From Symbiodinium natans (taxonomy: Eukaryota > Sar > Dinophyceae > Suessiales > Symbiodiniaceae), in contig CAJNDS010002401.1 in NCBI GenBank assembly GCA_905221605.1, forward strand, positions 1,173,542 to 1,237,541: 64,000 bases of DNA. The letters are read 5' to 3'. Under the pieces are notes generated by a model that saw only the letters and a program-made list of their open reading frames with translations, ran no database searches and was not told where the DNA came from. Below, piece by piece: positions 10,473 to 21,378 of this stretch. The position numbers and the translations under genes are program-made. The number at the start of each line of letters is the position of its first letter. The first letter of the stretch is position 1.

Positions 10473-13400
10473 TCCCTGGAGCCCGGCCAACGCTACGCCG
10501 CGATGCTCGGGAGGATCGCGCGGGCGCGGTGGCCCGGGAAGAAGGAGCGTGAGGGTTTGGGCTTTTAGGGTTTAGGGTTTAGGGTTTAGGGTTTAGGGTT
10601 TAGGGTTTAGGGTTTAGGGTTTAGGGTTTAGGGTTTAGGGTGGTCTTTATATAGGGCTTCAGGGTTTTAGGGTTTAGGGTTTAGGGTGTATAAGGGGGTT
10701 TTGGCGTGTTAGGGTTTAAGGGTGTTTTGGCGTTTTAGGGTTTTAGGCGTGTAGGGTTTTAGGGTTTAGAATTGGGGATTGCAGGGTTAGGGCTTAGGGC
10801 TAGACGTGTAGGCTTTTCCAGTCGGGCTGAGGGTTTAGAGTCATGTCGTAGTCGTGAGGTCATCCAATCGGTGTAAGTAGAGCTGTTGGTTTGGGTTCGG
10901 GGTAGGATCTGTAGCAAACTGTGGGGCTTATGGCCCTCGTCGCTGAAGCCATGCCGCCTCCGTATGCATGGACGACAATACTAATACAAACTCCTACATT
11001 CCAGATTGGCTTAGAGGTCGGCGTAGGGCTCAGGGTTAGTTTTTTTTTTTTTTTTTTTTTTTTTTTCGGTTTTCGGGTCTAAGTTTTGGGATAGCAAACG
11101 CCACCGGATTTGGAGGGTTTCAGGTTCATGCATTGTGTTGAATGGGAGCTGGTATTTCCATGCTTGAGAAGCGCCTACATCCCTGCAGCCACCCGCTCAG
11201 GGATTTTTGCAGACCTATACATCACACCAGGCTTTCGAGTCATCAAGCTGGTCTAGTGCAGTAGCCTGGTAGGTCACTGTATGGCTCAGCTGGCCACTCA
11301 AGCTTGCGAGCAACTTGGGTGTTTTTCTTCGCCATTGTCCAGACTTCCAGAAGAAATCGCATGCACATCGAGAATGACCAGCAAGCAGCCTCACAGTCAA
11401 CAGTTGCATCAACAGTAGTCTCAGCTCGCAAGCTTCGCGTCTGGCGCGTTGTTGCGCGGTGAGCAGCGCCCGAGGCCGGAAGTGAGAAAAGAGGTTTTTG
11501 CCTTGGCAACAAGGGGACCCCTAATATAGACCCCCAAATAGTAGGATTCCCTTATAATAAGGACCCCAATAAGGTACCTCTAGTTTCGGAAACCACCCTT
11601 GAGTGCTTGGGTTCGTGGAGTCAGAGGAGTTGGGATTCAGGATCTTGACGTGGAGCAAAAGGGAGGCTCATGGCAGAAGAGACCTGCATGGCCCTCGAAT
11701 TCCGAGACTGTGCACGCCCTAGGGCACTGAAACCTCCAAGCTTAAACCTGAGTCATAATAAATCCTCAATTCTAAACGATTCTCAAACGCGTGTCCAAAA
11801 ACGACTTCATGAGCCTCGTAGAAGCGGATACCCGAAGCTAGCGGCGACCCGGCCTATAACACCAGACCCAGACCTACAAACCTTGCAAGCCACTAGCCCT
11901 TTTGGACCGTCAGCCGTCAAGACTCTCCTACACGTTTAGGCCCTGAACCCTCGACCCGAAGCCCGAAGCCCCTAAACGCTGCAAACACCTCCCTAAACCC
12001 CAAACCCCAAACCCCAAACCCCAAACCCCAAACCCCAAACCCCAAACCCCAAACCCTAAACCCTAAACCCTAAACCCTAAACCCTAAACCCTAAACCCTA
12101 AACCCTAAACCCTAAACCCTCCATGATTCAGGTCTCCACACCCAAAGGGTCGAGAGGGGCGGACGGCCATGATTCGGAGGTCGGGGCATTGGAACTTATG
12201 GAAACCGGGTTTAGGGTGTAGGGTTTAGGGTTTAGGGTTTAGGGTTTAGGGTTTAGGATCATACAGAGGTTGCTTTGGGGCACCTTAGGTATGTAGGGTA
12301 TGTGCCCAAACCGAAGCGTGCTCTGGAGAGGTTGTGGGGAGGGTGTGTACAACTTCTCAGCTGCAGGTGCTGCTCAGGTTTCAACTGGAATTGAGCACTC
12401 CGCCCCCCTGGTTCTTATGGGGTTAAACTCTAAACCCCATCCTAAACCCAAAACCCAAAACCCAAAGCCCAAGTGCCTACACCAGAGCCCCTCTGCCGAC
12501 CCCAGCGCCCGAGGACCTGCAGATTGGACATGTAGGGGCTGTTCTTTAATCAATTGTTCGCCCGATGACTTAGGGCCTTTCAAGCAAAACCCATGACTCA
12601 AGACATGCAATCCCTCAATGTTACCACCCCCCCCCCCCCCTCCCGCGCCATAGCTGAGATAGCACGAGCAAACCACTGAAAGCTCAAACGGAATGCACTG
12701 AACACTGTCCCTGTCAGAGGTGGTTTCTATGCTTTCTACCTGCAGCCATGGGACAGGACTGGAATTTCTCGGAAGGTTGCTGTAGAGGTGCTTGGGAGTT
12801 CGGTCTAAGACCTCAGGCAAGCCCGAAGCCGCGGCACCCAAAGCCCAAAGGTCCAAAAGCCCTAAACCCTAAACCCTAAATTCGGGTCGGCTCGAGGTTT
12901 GGGCCCGAGATGAGTTCATCGGTTTTAAAGGGTTAGCGCACTTTTTTGGGGGTTCGGAGATTTACGGTTGATGGCCTCAGCACCTGGAGGAAGTCATCAA
13001 CCTCGTCCTGTTTCGCTACACGGATGCCGCCTGCGGCTGGCTTGCCAAGGGGTGGTTCGAGGTTTTTTGAATTTTGGGCTTCAAAATGAATGGAGGGACC
13101 CTAAACCCTAAACCCTAAACCCTAAACCCTAAACCCTAAACCCTAAATCCTAAACCCTAAATCCTAAACCCTAAACCCTAAACCCTAAACCCTAAACCCT
13201 AAACCCTAAGCCCTAAGCCCTAAGCCCTAAGCCCTAAGCCCTAAGCCCTAAGCCCTAAGCCCTAAGCCCTAAGCCCTAATGCTGAGGGATCTGGGCATTC
13301 CGGTTGGAGGGTTTGGGAGTGATGCTGAGAATGTAGCCGAGCATCCCTGTAGGGTTTAGGGTTTAGGGTTTAGGGTTTAGGGTTTAGGGTTTAGGGTTTA

Positions 13401-14088
13401 GGGTTTAGGGTTCAGGGTTTCGGGTTTCTGGTTTTCTGGTTTGGGGTCTAGGCTTTAGATTTTAGGGAAGCTTTATTAGACTCATGGTCCTGCCGCGCAC
13501 AACAACAAGGCTGCTTTGGGCTCTGAATTCCTACTATTCCAGAATTTTGGGCCCAAAAGGTTTAGTTGCGCAGGTGTTGCTGAAGAGTTAGTTGACAGCA
13601 ACCATGTTGTGAGCCCAAACTCTGAATCTCAACCAAACACTCTCGACCTGAAAGCCCTTCATGAACGAATGTAAGGTAGCCTAGATTCATGAGCCCTCGT
13701 ACTTTCTGGTGAATAGCCCTATAGACACTGTACGCGAAATCCCTAAACCCCACACCCTTTGTAGCCTGAGGCAAGGTCCTGGATACAGGGGAGGGCGTCC
13801 AGCAGAGCTGGTTGCAGCTACCTTTGACAAATTCGATCTGCTACGATGTTAACGAGCCGTGGCAGCAAGGAGCCTTAATACAGGGGCCTGTTTAATGCGA
13901 AGTCGATGCGATGAAAGCGAGTCGAGAGTGATTTGGGTTTTGTGGGTACTCGTAGTGTATATTCATATATGTTCATATGTATATATGCATTTCATATGTT
14001 CATATGTATATATGCATATCGTGCACTTTTGACAAGGCAACCTATACATCTATATATACATCCATATATGCATATATACATGTATATA

Positions 14089-14122
<34 letters not shown>

Positions 14123-17100
14123 CATACACATGTACATGTGGGATCATGCGGAGATGATATTGGCAATGAGCCAGTGCATAACGCGCCTCTCTACTTACGC
14201 CCCCAAAGCCCCCGCTCAGCCTTGCAGGGCCCTGTTAGCTTGTGACGCACTCAACCCTACAACCAGCCTGCAGCCCCAAAGCCCGAAAAAAACCTACACC
14301 CCAAACCCTAAACCCTAAACCCTAAACCCTAAACCCTAAACCCTAAACCCTAAACCCTAAACCCTAAACCCTAAACCCTAAACCCTAAACCCTAAACCCT
14401 AAACCCTAAACCCTAAACCCTAAACCCTAAACCCTAAACCCTAAACCCTAAACCCTAAACCCTAAACCCTAAACCCTAAACCCTAAACCCTAAAACCCTA
14501 AAACCCTAAAACCCTAAACCACCCCAAAACCCCGAAAGCCCCGAGCCGCCCCAAGCCACCGAAACCCTGCAAACCCCCCGTAAACCCGGGCCGAGGTTGG
14601 CATGCACTGCCAGTTTCGCTGCAACGTGAAGCCGCCCGGCGGAGGGGGCCAAGTCCCCTAAATGCCGTAAACCCGAAGTTCCCTTTTTGGGTTCTCAGGG
14701 TTTAGGGTTCTCAGGGTTTAGGGTTCTCAGGGTTTAGGGTTCAGGGTTTAGGGTTTCGGGTTTAGGATTTAGGGTAGCTTTAACACAGATGTTCTTGGGG
14801 TTCTTGTGGGGTTGCTGCTAGGACTCCTAACCCCCCGTGCCCCCGAGAACCCACAATGCAACATCCAAAAAGCCCTAAGCACCCCATAGAGGAACCATCC
14901 TAAATCATTTTAAGCCCTAAACACCAGCCCCCAACACCCGAAAACCCTAAACCCTGAAGCTGAAGATCATGCCCCAACATGGGGCTCCCCTAAGCCCGAA
15001 AAACCGAAATCCCATGCCTTATCTAACCCTCATTATGCTTAGTGTTTGTAACGGTTAAATAGCAGGGGACCCACAAAAGAAGGGTCCACACTTCGGATCC
15101 CCTACTAAAGCCCCTAAGCCCTAAACCCCTAAATGTTCCCCCTTATACTAACAGTCCTTAATAGGGATTATCCAGGGTAGTATAATCCCTATTCAGGACT
15201 GTTAGGCTGTTAGTATAAGGGTGAACACACCATCCCTCAAGCCCTGAAGCCCCAAAGCCCTGAAGCCCCTGTCGAGTGCAAGGAGGGTGCTAGACCCTAA
15301 ACCCTAAGCCCCAAACCCTACACCCTAAACCCTTCTAGGCCGAAAGCCCAGGCTGACCTGCGAGTATGCGACAGGAAGCGGCATCATGCTCGAGGAGCTG
15401 CCGCTGGGAGGGGCGCTCGGTTTGTTGTCTGGGGGTTTGAGGAGACTTGGGTTTTTGGGTGGGGATTGGCGTTTTGCGGGTTAGGGTGTCTGTGTTTGGA
15501 GTCCAGGATTTAGATGACTTGTTTGGCTTTCAGGGTTGGGGTTCAGGGCGGACGTTTTTCTCAGGGGTGTGGGTTATGTCCCTAAACCCCAGGCCCGAAA
15601 ACCCAAAACCTGAACCCAAGCCGCAACACTCGAAGGAGTATGGGGACACCACGTGCTCCGGCTCCCCGACCAGTTCTGCTACCTGACTACGTCAGGAAAC
15701 CCGACCCAAGGGGACTCAAACCACCGAAAGCCAAAACCCTTCCTCACCTGTTCAGGGCTCTCACCAAGGTAGCGGGTTTTGTCTCAGTGCCCTCTTACCG
15801 TACAGGTTTTGGGGGCGGCTGGGGCGGGGGTAGGGCTAGGGCGGGGGGGGGGGGGGGAGTGGGGGGGGGTGGGGACGGCTCATTCGTGGCTTTGGGGTTT
15901 TGAGCTCCTCAGAAAGCTCTTCCAAGCGTGGGGGTTCCTGGCCCCTCCGCCGCAGAATGGAAGGGGGTTCTGGGAGGGTGGGGTGATACCAATTACATAT
16001 TGTGATGTATAGGGGCCACGCGAATCGCCACCCTAAGCCCTAAGCCCTCAATCCGAAGCCAAAACCCTCAAACCCTAAATCCGAAATCCGAAACCCTAAG
16101 CCCTTAAACCCTCTGCGGATAGGTGCTAGCCCTTCGCCCAGGTAGCGCTAGCTCGGCACCTCACCTGGCTTGGCGCCGTGAGCTGGTTCCAAGGAGTCTG
16201 GCTGCTGGTTTAGGGTGTAGGGTTTGGGGTTCAGGGTTTGGGGCTTGGGGTTTTGGGTTTTTGGTTTACAGTATTATTCGCAGGTTTTGGGGGTTTTGGA
16301 GGTTTTAGAGGGTTCCAGGGCTTCAGAGGTTTTTCGGGGTGTAGGCACCTTCGGGGCTTTAGGGGCTTGCAGGGGTTTTCGGGTGTGTCAGTTCAGAATT
16401 AGGGTTTAGGGTTTAGGGGGTTTAGTAGGGAGTAGGGAGTAGGTTTTAGATTTATTGTTTTATTGTTTTAGGGTTTAGGGTTTAGGGAGCATTCTAATCC
16501 CACCCGGTCTGCGCAGGAGCTTGCACGCCAGATGGCAACGGTGGCCTGGATGAATGGGGAAGTGAAGCTGCATGTGGGGTTTCCGAAATTAGGGGTACCT
16601 TATTGGGGTCCTTAGTTTTAAGGGGATCCTACTCTTTGGGGGTCTGTGTCAGGGGTCCCCTATTTTCGTAAACCCCCGTGTGGCGACATCTTTCAATGTG
16701 AAGGATGTCGTTTACTCTGAGTTTGCAAGGGCTTGCGTTTGCCCAGGCTCTTTGACGCCAGGCTTTCCCATGCAGAGAATTGCCATGTCATTCCCTCAGA
16801 ATCCCTGTCAGAATCGGGCTTTAGGGTTTATTACACTATAAATATATAGGGGTCGTAATAGAATACGAGAGGTAATTATTCCAAACCCGACCTTTCCTTG
16901 ATTAGACAGACGTTCCGAGTTGCCGAGACCTAAGCCCTCCCAAGCTCTCCTAAGCCCTCTTAAGCCCACAGTCACTCGACTTTCCCACTTCATCCGCATT
17001 GAGCCCCAAACCCTCTCTCCAGCCTAAGCCCTAAGCCTAAGCCCTGTAGCCCTAAACCCCAAACCCTCAACCCCAAGCCCTGAACCCTAAACCCCCAAAC

Positions 17101-19439
17101 CCTGAGAGGCATGTACATGAAGTTCAACAAGCCTGCCGGGCCCTCAAAAGGGGTTTATGGAGGACATCGAGGGCGGGGGGGAGGTGCCAGAGTAGGTGGC
17201 CCTTGGGTGGTTTCGAGGTAAGGCCCTTGAATTGTATAGTCCTAGCTTCGTGGTAGAAATTGTAAATATAGCAAAAGTCGTGAGAATAGCATGTGATATA
17301 CAAAAATGGCAAGAACCGTAAGAATCGTCAAACTAGCAATCTTAGTAGAAATGGTAACAATAGTAGTGATCGTGATAGAAGTAACAATAGTAGCAACAGC
17401 GTACTAGTAACAATAGTAGCATGAAATGAATGCAATTCGTGCGTTTCGTAGGGTCTTTTGGCCCGCGGTAAACGCAATAATGCCTTTCGAGTACAGTGAG
17501 CGAATCCATGAACGAACTGTACAGGCGAGTCAAGATTAAAAGAAATCGCGCGTTCTTTCACGCCTTGCATTTTATGTATTGCAGCCCATTATTGTATTGC
17601 ATGTGCTGCAAAAGACCCACTAAAACCACTGTATTTCGCTGGGTCTTTTAGCGAGCACCAGAACACAGCTTATGATTGAGGATTTTTCCAGTAGAAATCT
17701 CTTCATTATTGTTTTCCCGTTCGCTGGCTCACTGGTTCAAACTTTTAGTACGGAACCCGTGGGTGAAACGAGCACCATAGAAACAATATCCATAATACTG
17801 ATACTAATGATTAGTAGTAGTAGAAAAAACCCTCGCGTGCCAATAGTAAATACAATTCATGCACGCGGTATTACTGTAAGGTTATGTGAAGAGAGTGCGT
17901 GAAGCGAATTGTAAAGAAGGCGAGCCAGTGAGCGAATGCATGAAGTTCACGAACCGAATGCACGAATCTGCAATTTCCTCAACCCCTTTCGCCGCCAGCA
18001 TGCGAAGCTTGGGATGCTTCCCCTTATTCTAACAGCTCCTTACTAGGGATTCTCGCACCCCCCCCCAAAGAACTGTTGGTAATTAGGGGGGGAACATCCC
18101 AATGCGAAGCCTTCGGCAAAGGTGACCTCCTATCCGGACTGCAAAGCACAGGGCGCGGTGGATGTTGGCGAAGGCCCGAAGAGAGCCTCTTGCGGGAATG
18201 GGAGCCGTCGAGCACCTACGTAGGGTGGTTCAGAGGTTTGCGAGTTGAGGGAGTTTAGGCTTAGAGTTTAGGAAGTTGCGGCTTCAGGGCATCGGCCCTA
18301 CAGGCCCGAAACCTTAACGGGTCAAGGCTCAAACCTCCAAACCTCAACCCGCATTAGTGAGGATTTTGAGCTTCGCCGGATTCAGTTTTTGCTGTGGGCC
18401 CACTTGCTGGAGTGTTTTTGCGATTGCTCGGCGCTCAAGCCCGTCTGAGCAAACGAATACGAAGGCGCTTGATCTAGGTTCCTGCAATCTTGCATGAGCC
18501 TTTGAGGGCGCTTCGGGGCTTTAAGGGGGAATGTGCGAGTTAGGGTGGGTGGTGAGACAAACTATGGCGGTAGGCCCACTGTAGGCTCTGTTCATGCGTG
18601 CGTGAGTCTGTTTTGAAGTCCAGGCTCTTTGTGCGCCAGCCCTTTAAACATATCACAGAGGACCAAGCACAAACTGGACAAACCGGACCCAGATTTTAGG
18701 GCTGCTTAAGGCACCGCAAGGTTAGGATGCCTAGAAGACCTCAACCCCGCGACAACCTCAATCAACCTCTGCAAGAAACCCCAGGCATGAAACCCTCAAC
18801 CCTATCCCCTCAGACCCTGGATTCGATCGTCTTGGGATCCCCCAGACTTCTTCCAAGCTCGGGGAAGAAGAGCCGTCTCAGTGGTTCAGGTGCGGATGTG
18901 GCGTATGAGGCCAGATACTTCCTGCAGCAGCTTCCACGCAATTATGATCTGGTGCAGGTGCCGGGGCTTCGGCTTGGTATTATTGGGCACCAATTCGGAG
19001 CATGTGTTTAAGTCTCGCCCGGTACGTCAACATGACGGCATCGCTGTTTTTGTCCTAGCAATGCAAGTATGAAGAATAGTGCCTTCTTGCAGAGGGGCAG
19101 CTGCCTAGATGCCCTGATGCCCACGCAGCCCGTGCTGTAAGGTTCTACTCGGACGCGAGCTGCACCAGTGAGTTTCAGGCAAGCTGTTTGTTCTGCAGGA
19201 GGGGCATTAACCCTAAACCCTAAACCCTAAACCCTAAACCCTAAACCCTAAACCCTAAACCCTAAACCCTAAACCCTAAACCCTAAACCCTAAACCCTAA
19301 ACCCTAAACCCTAAACCCTAAACCCTAAACCCTAAACCCCGTGCAGGTGAATGAGTTCAGCTCCTTCCAGTACAACAGATTCCAGTGGAGGGTCTATCGC
19401 GGGTCTCAGCACTGCCTTGACTATGTAGATGCGCCCTAG
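10473..19439 (+). CDS. Multi-exon gene ending at 19439, unknown protein
   Basis: Candidate exons in order: 10473-10548 (RYAAMLGRIARARWPGKK), 12132-12208 (DSEVGALELMETG), 12981-13061 (27 codons; LEEVINLVLFRYTDAACGWL), 13287-13353, 13574-13670 (donor GTAAGG; VAEELVDSNHVVSPN), 14596-14652 (VGMHCQFRCNVKPPGGGG), 15352-15419 (CEYATGSGIMLEELPLGG), 16142-16207 (ARHLTWLGAVSWFQGVWLL), 16517-16573 joined in phase to 16704-16825 (MNGEVKLH then DVVYSEFARACVCPG), 18102-18219 (ESLLREWEPSSTY), about 18890-18951 (YEARYFLQQLPRNYDL) joined in phase to 19347-19439 (NEFSSFQYNRFQWRVYRGSQ, stop TAG). Most lie between a C-array and a G-array. No family is recognised; the hydrophobic exon at 16142 could be membrane-embedded. 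Two genes may be merged here. Confidence 0.45.
10549..11214. other. Intron-like gap with G-array and T-run
   Basis: A TTTAGGG array (10560-10800) follows the donor of the 10473 exon, then unique DNA and a T homopolymer at 11040-11066. No exon seen. Confidence 0.6.
11215..11512 (-). CDS. Minus-strand open frames, uncertain
   Basis: Two overlapping minus-strand frames (65 and 89 residues) of protein-like composition, such as TVTYQATALDQLDDSKAWC. The plus-strand word CAAGCTGGTCTAG recurs at 23870, where another minus-strand frame reads RPLDQLADDIEVQ. The two may be decayed copies of one inserted gene. No family assigned. Confidence 0.25.
11512..11597. mobile_element. Introner-like element, family C
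   Basis: Reads GGGGACCCCTAATATAGACC ... TAGTTTCGGAAACCACC, the reverse orientation of the copy at 16574. It shares the TTTCGGAAAC terminus and the GGACCCCAATAAGGTACC core with that copy. Confidence 0.55.
11992..12120. repeat. CCCCAAA then CCCTAAA array
   Basis: Eight uniform CCCCAAA units pass abruptly into nine uniform CCCTAAA units, immediately upstream of the exon at 12132. Confidence 0.95.
13098..13279. repeat. CCCTAAA then CCCTAAG array
   Basis: About 15 CCCTAAA units followed by about 11 uniform CCCTAAG units, just before the candidate exon at 13287. Confidence 0.95.
13349..13435. repeat. TTTAGGG array after exon
   Basis: Starts at the donor of the exon ending at 13353, so the presumed 5' splice site is the first repeat unit (GTTTAG). 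Confidence 0.85.
13966..14132. repeat. TATATG/TGTA microsatellite
   Basis: CATATGTATATATGCAT-type repeats passing into (TATG)n. The open frames across it are low-complexity Tyr/Ile/Cys and not credible. Confidence 0.9.
14302..14520. repeat. Long CCCTAAA array
   Basis: About 31 units, nearly perfect, upstream of the exon at 14596. Confidence 0.95.
15133..15235. mobile_element. Introner-like TIR element, family B
   Basis: ATGTTCCCCCTTATACTAAC ... GTTAGTATAAGGGTGAACA: long near-perfect inverted repeat, with inner arms CAGTCCTTAATAGGGATTAT / ATAATCCCTATTCAGGACTG. Confidence 0.75.
16574..16675 (+). mobile_element. Introner-like element, family C
   Basis: Begins GTGGGGTTTCCGAAATTAGG directly at the donor of the exon ending at 16573 and ends CCCCTATTTTCGTAAACCCC. 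The inverted ends pair. The next in-phase exon starts 28 nt downstream at 16704. Confidence 0.65.
16826..16890 (+). mobile_element. Introner-like element, family G (short copy)
   Basis: GTTTATTACACTATAAATAT AGGGG-type sequence followed by GAGGTAATTATTCC. It begins at the donor of the exon ending at 16825. It matches the GGGACCATAAGGGA / TAATTATTCCGACCCCTATA core of family G only partly. Confidence 0.35.
17100..17999. other. Unique AT-richer gap
   Basis: About 900 bp without telomere-type arrays. It contains (AGTAACAATAGTAGC)-like imperfect repeats near 17340-17430 and 17780-17830. Several 60-80-residue frames exist on both strands; none can be supported. Confidence 0.45.
18009..18101. mobile_element. 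Family B element with 9-bp target duplication
   Basis: TTGGGATGCTTCCCC ... GGGGGGAACATCCCA is flanked by exact direct repeats ATGCGAAGC at 18000-18008 and 18102-18110. Removing the element and one repeat restores an uninterrupted reading frame into the 18102-18219 exon. This is clear evidence of insertion. Confidence 0.85.
19209..19340. repeat. CCCTAAA array before a terminal exon
   Basis: About 19 perfect units ending six bases before the GTGCAG acceptor of the exon at 19347. Confidence 0.95.
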
Positions 19440-19743
19440 CTGCAAAGAGCTTCGTTTGGTGCCCTAATGTAACAGGTGCCCCAAAAGGGTTCAGAATTTG
19501 AAGTGATTGAAGCCCTAAACCCTAGACCCTAAACCCTAAACCCTAAACCGTAAACCCTAAGCCCTAAGCCCTAAGCCCTAAGCCCTAAAGCCTAAACCCT
19601 GCGTAGCTACATGAGAACGAAGTGATGTGTCACTGATCGCTGGCTTCTGCGGAAAGGGAGCAGCTAAAACCCCAAAACCCTAAGACCCTAACACCCTAAA
19701 ACCCTAAAGAGTAGAGTGCAGCCACAAAAGCCAGCACCCTCTT

Positions 19744-19918
19744 CTATACCCCCCTTGGGAATTATTGTTTTCATATTTTTGTTCATATAGAACCCAAGAA
19801 GATATTAAAAACCCTAAGCCCTAAACCCCAAACCCTAAACCCTAAACCCCAAACCCCAAACCCTAAACCCTAAACCCTAAACCCTAAACCCTTGTCATTA
19901 AGGCTCTAAGGGTAGTAG
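19744..19918 (+). mobile_element. Family F element containing a CCCTAAA array
   Basis: Left part CTATACCCCCCTTGGGAATT ... AACCCAAGAAGATATTAA matches copies at 26462 and 52310. The right part AAGGCTCTAAGGGTAGTAG matches their right ends. About 85 bp of CCCTAAA/CCCCAAA repeats separate them, where the other copies have only a few bases. The AG at 19918 is the acceptor of the next exon. Confidence 0.7.
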
Positions 19919-20704
19919 ATTCTTCGGGGCGCTGAGGCATCGACGCGCCCTTCCAATTGGACCGCGGCGGCCGCAAGCCTCAATTTGGCATCAGTGACTT
20001 AGGGTTTAGGGTTTAGGGTTTAGGGTTTAGGGTTTAGGGTTTAGGGTTTAGGGTTTAGGGTTTAGGGTAACCAAAAGGGAATACTTAAAGCACATGGTCA
20101 GTTCTCTCAACCATGGTCCCCTTTGGGGTACCCTAGATAAGAGGACATCGCCAATATGGTTTGCATTACGGTTCTGGGGTGGGGTGGGTGGGGTGGTAGT
20201 GTACAGTTCAGGTTGTTGGGTTTTAATCTGTTGGCGTATGAGAGGGGTTCACAAAATTTTGGGGGCTCGGCACGTCAGGGTCAGAGCTTAGGGGGCGTTA
20301 AGAGAGTTGTGGGGCTTTGGGTGAAAGGTCCAGCCAAATAAGTTATCGTTTCGGGTTCTTCAGGGACGGGCGGAAAAGGGGATAAATAACCTGGTGTGCC
20401 TTTTTGCCACGTAGTACTCCTGGACCCAAGATTTTTAGCCACATCCGGGCACTTCAGCGGCTTATAAGTGGGTGATAAGTACAGTTTTTTGAAAGAAACC
20501 CTAAACCCTACACCCTACACCCTACACCCTACACCCTAAACCCTAAACCCTAAACCCTAAACCCTAAACCCTAAACCCTAAACCCTAAACCCTAAACCCT
20601 AAACCCTAAACCCCAAACCCTAAACCCTAAACCCGTACCATGAACCTCCAAGTAAATCCTTCACAACCACTGTTGCCGGATCGGCTGCCCGGAGTGCTTT
20701 TGAG
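19919..20704 (+). CDS. Two candidate exons after mobile elements
   Basis: Exon 19919-19993 is exactly 25 codons (includes STRPSNWTAAAASLNLAS), entered from the AG end of the family F element and left at GTGACT, 9 bp before a G-array. Exon 20653-20704 (PSQPLLPDRLPGVLLR) is entered from the AG end of a family A element and left at GTTTTG. They show that element ends coincide with exon starts. Function unknown; the first could be a PPR helix (asparagine, then alanine-rich segment) but this is weak. Confidence 0.35.
20459..20652 (+). mobile_element. Family A element containing a CCCTAAA array
   Basis: GGCTTATAAGTGGGTGATAA GTACAGTT is the inner left arm of family A; CGTACCATGAACCTCCAAG is its right end. 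In the copy at 42578 about 14 bp separate these parts; here an array of about 135 bp (20500-20635, CCCTACA then CCCTAAA) lies between them. The outer left TIR is lost or too diverged. Confidence 0.65.
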
Positions 20705-20831
20705 GTTTTGAGCATCCTGGTGTCGGGTGCTAACCCAAAAGCCCTGTCGAGCTTCGGGGCAGTAAGCTTTTGAGGCGCCCTGAAAGGGCCTTTAATGCCT
20801 AGAGGGCTGTTTACTGCCTACGACCCTGAAA

Positions 20832-20950
20832 CTGCGTGGTGGGGGGGTCCTGCTTGCGGAGGGTAGGAGGGGGGGAGGGGGGGAAGGGGGAGGGGGGGGA
20901 GGGGGGGTTGGGGGGGTAGGGGGGGAAGGGTTGGGGGGGGGGGGGGTAGG
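20832..20950. repeat. G-homopurine tract
   Basis: Runs of 5-12 G with single A or T breaks over about 120 bp; potential G-quadruplex DNA and a likely sequencing or assembly weak point. Confidence 0.85.
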
Positions 20951-21046
20951 GGTAAGGGTTTCCTCTGGGTCCATGAGTTGTGGCCTGCCCCTCTATGTGG
21001 AAAAGCTGCCGGGGTACCCCCCCTACCCCCCCCCCCCCTCTGTTTT

Positions 21047-21128
21047 TTTTGGGGTAAGGAGGGAAAGAGGGAGGTTTTCACCTCCCCAAACCCATCCAAC
21101 ACGCCGTTGGGGTCGGCGGACCCTAAAC
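21047..21128. repeat. 80-bp repeat shared with 28513, family L
   Basis: TTTTGGGGTAAGGAGGGAAA GAGGGAGGTTTTCACCTCC then CAAACCCATCCAAC and GGTCGGCGGACCCTAAACC; about 90 percent alike to 28513-28598. Both copies lie between a G-run tract and a CCCTAAA array. Confidence 0.8.
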
Positions 21129-21378
21129 CCTGAACCCTGAACCCTGAACCCTGAACCCTAGAGTCATATCCACAAGCTTCCAGCCTATGTCCGCGAAGGT
21201 CATAAACCCGAACGTCATGAACTTCAAGCTGATGTGCCTCTTCTTCGTTTTTCGTTTTTTTTTGGGAGGGGGGGGGGGAGGGGGGGGCTTTAGGACTTTT
21301 AGGGCTTCAGAGTTTCGAAAGGGTTCCCTCAACCTGCCCTGAATGGCAACTGTTTTCGGAGGTTGAAGCGTTTAGGAT

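Noticed and set aside
13562-13774. Minus-strand 70-residue frame
   Set aside because: Protein-like, but the plus strand gives an exon (13574-13670) with a CGCAG acceptor and a GTAAGG donor in line with the other plus-strand exons.
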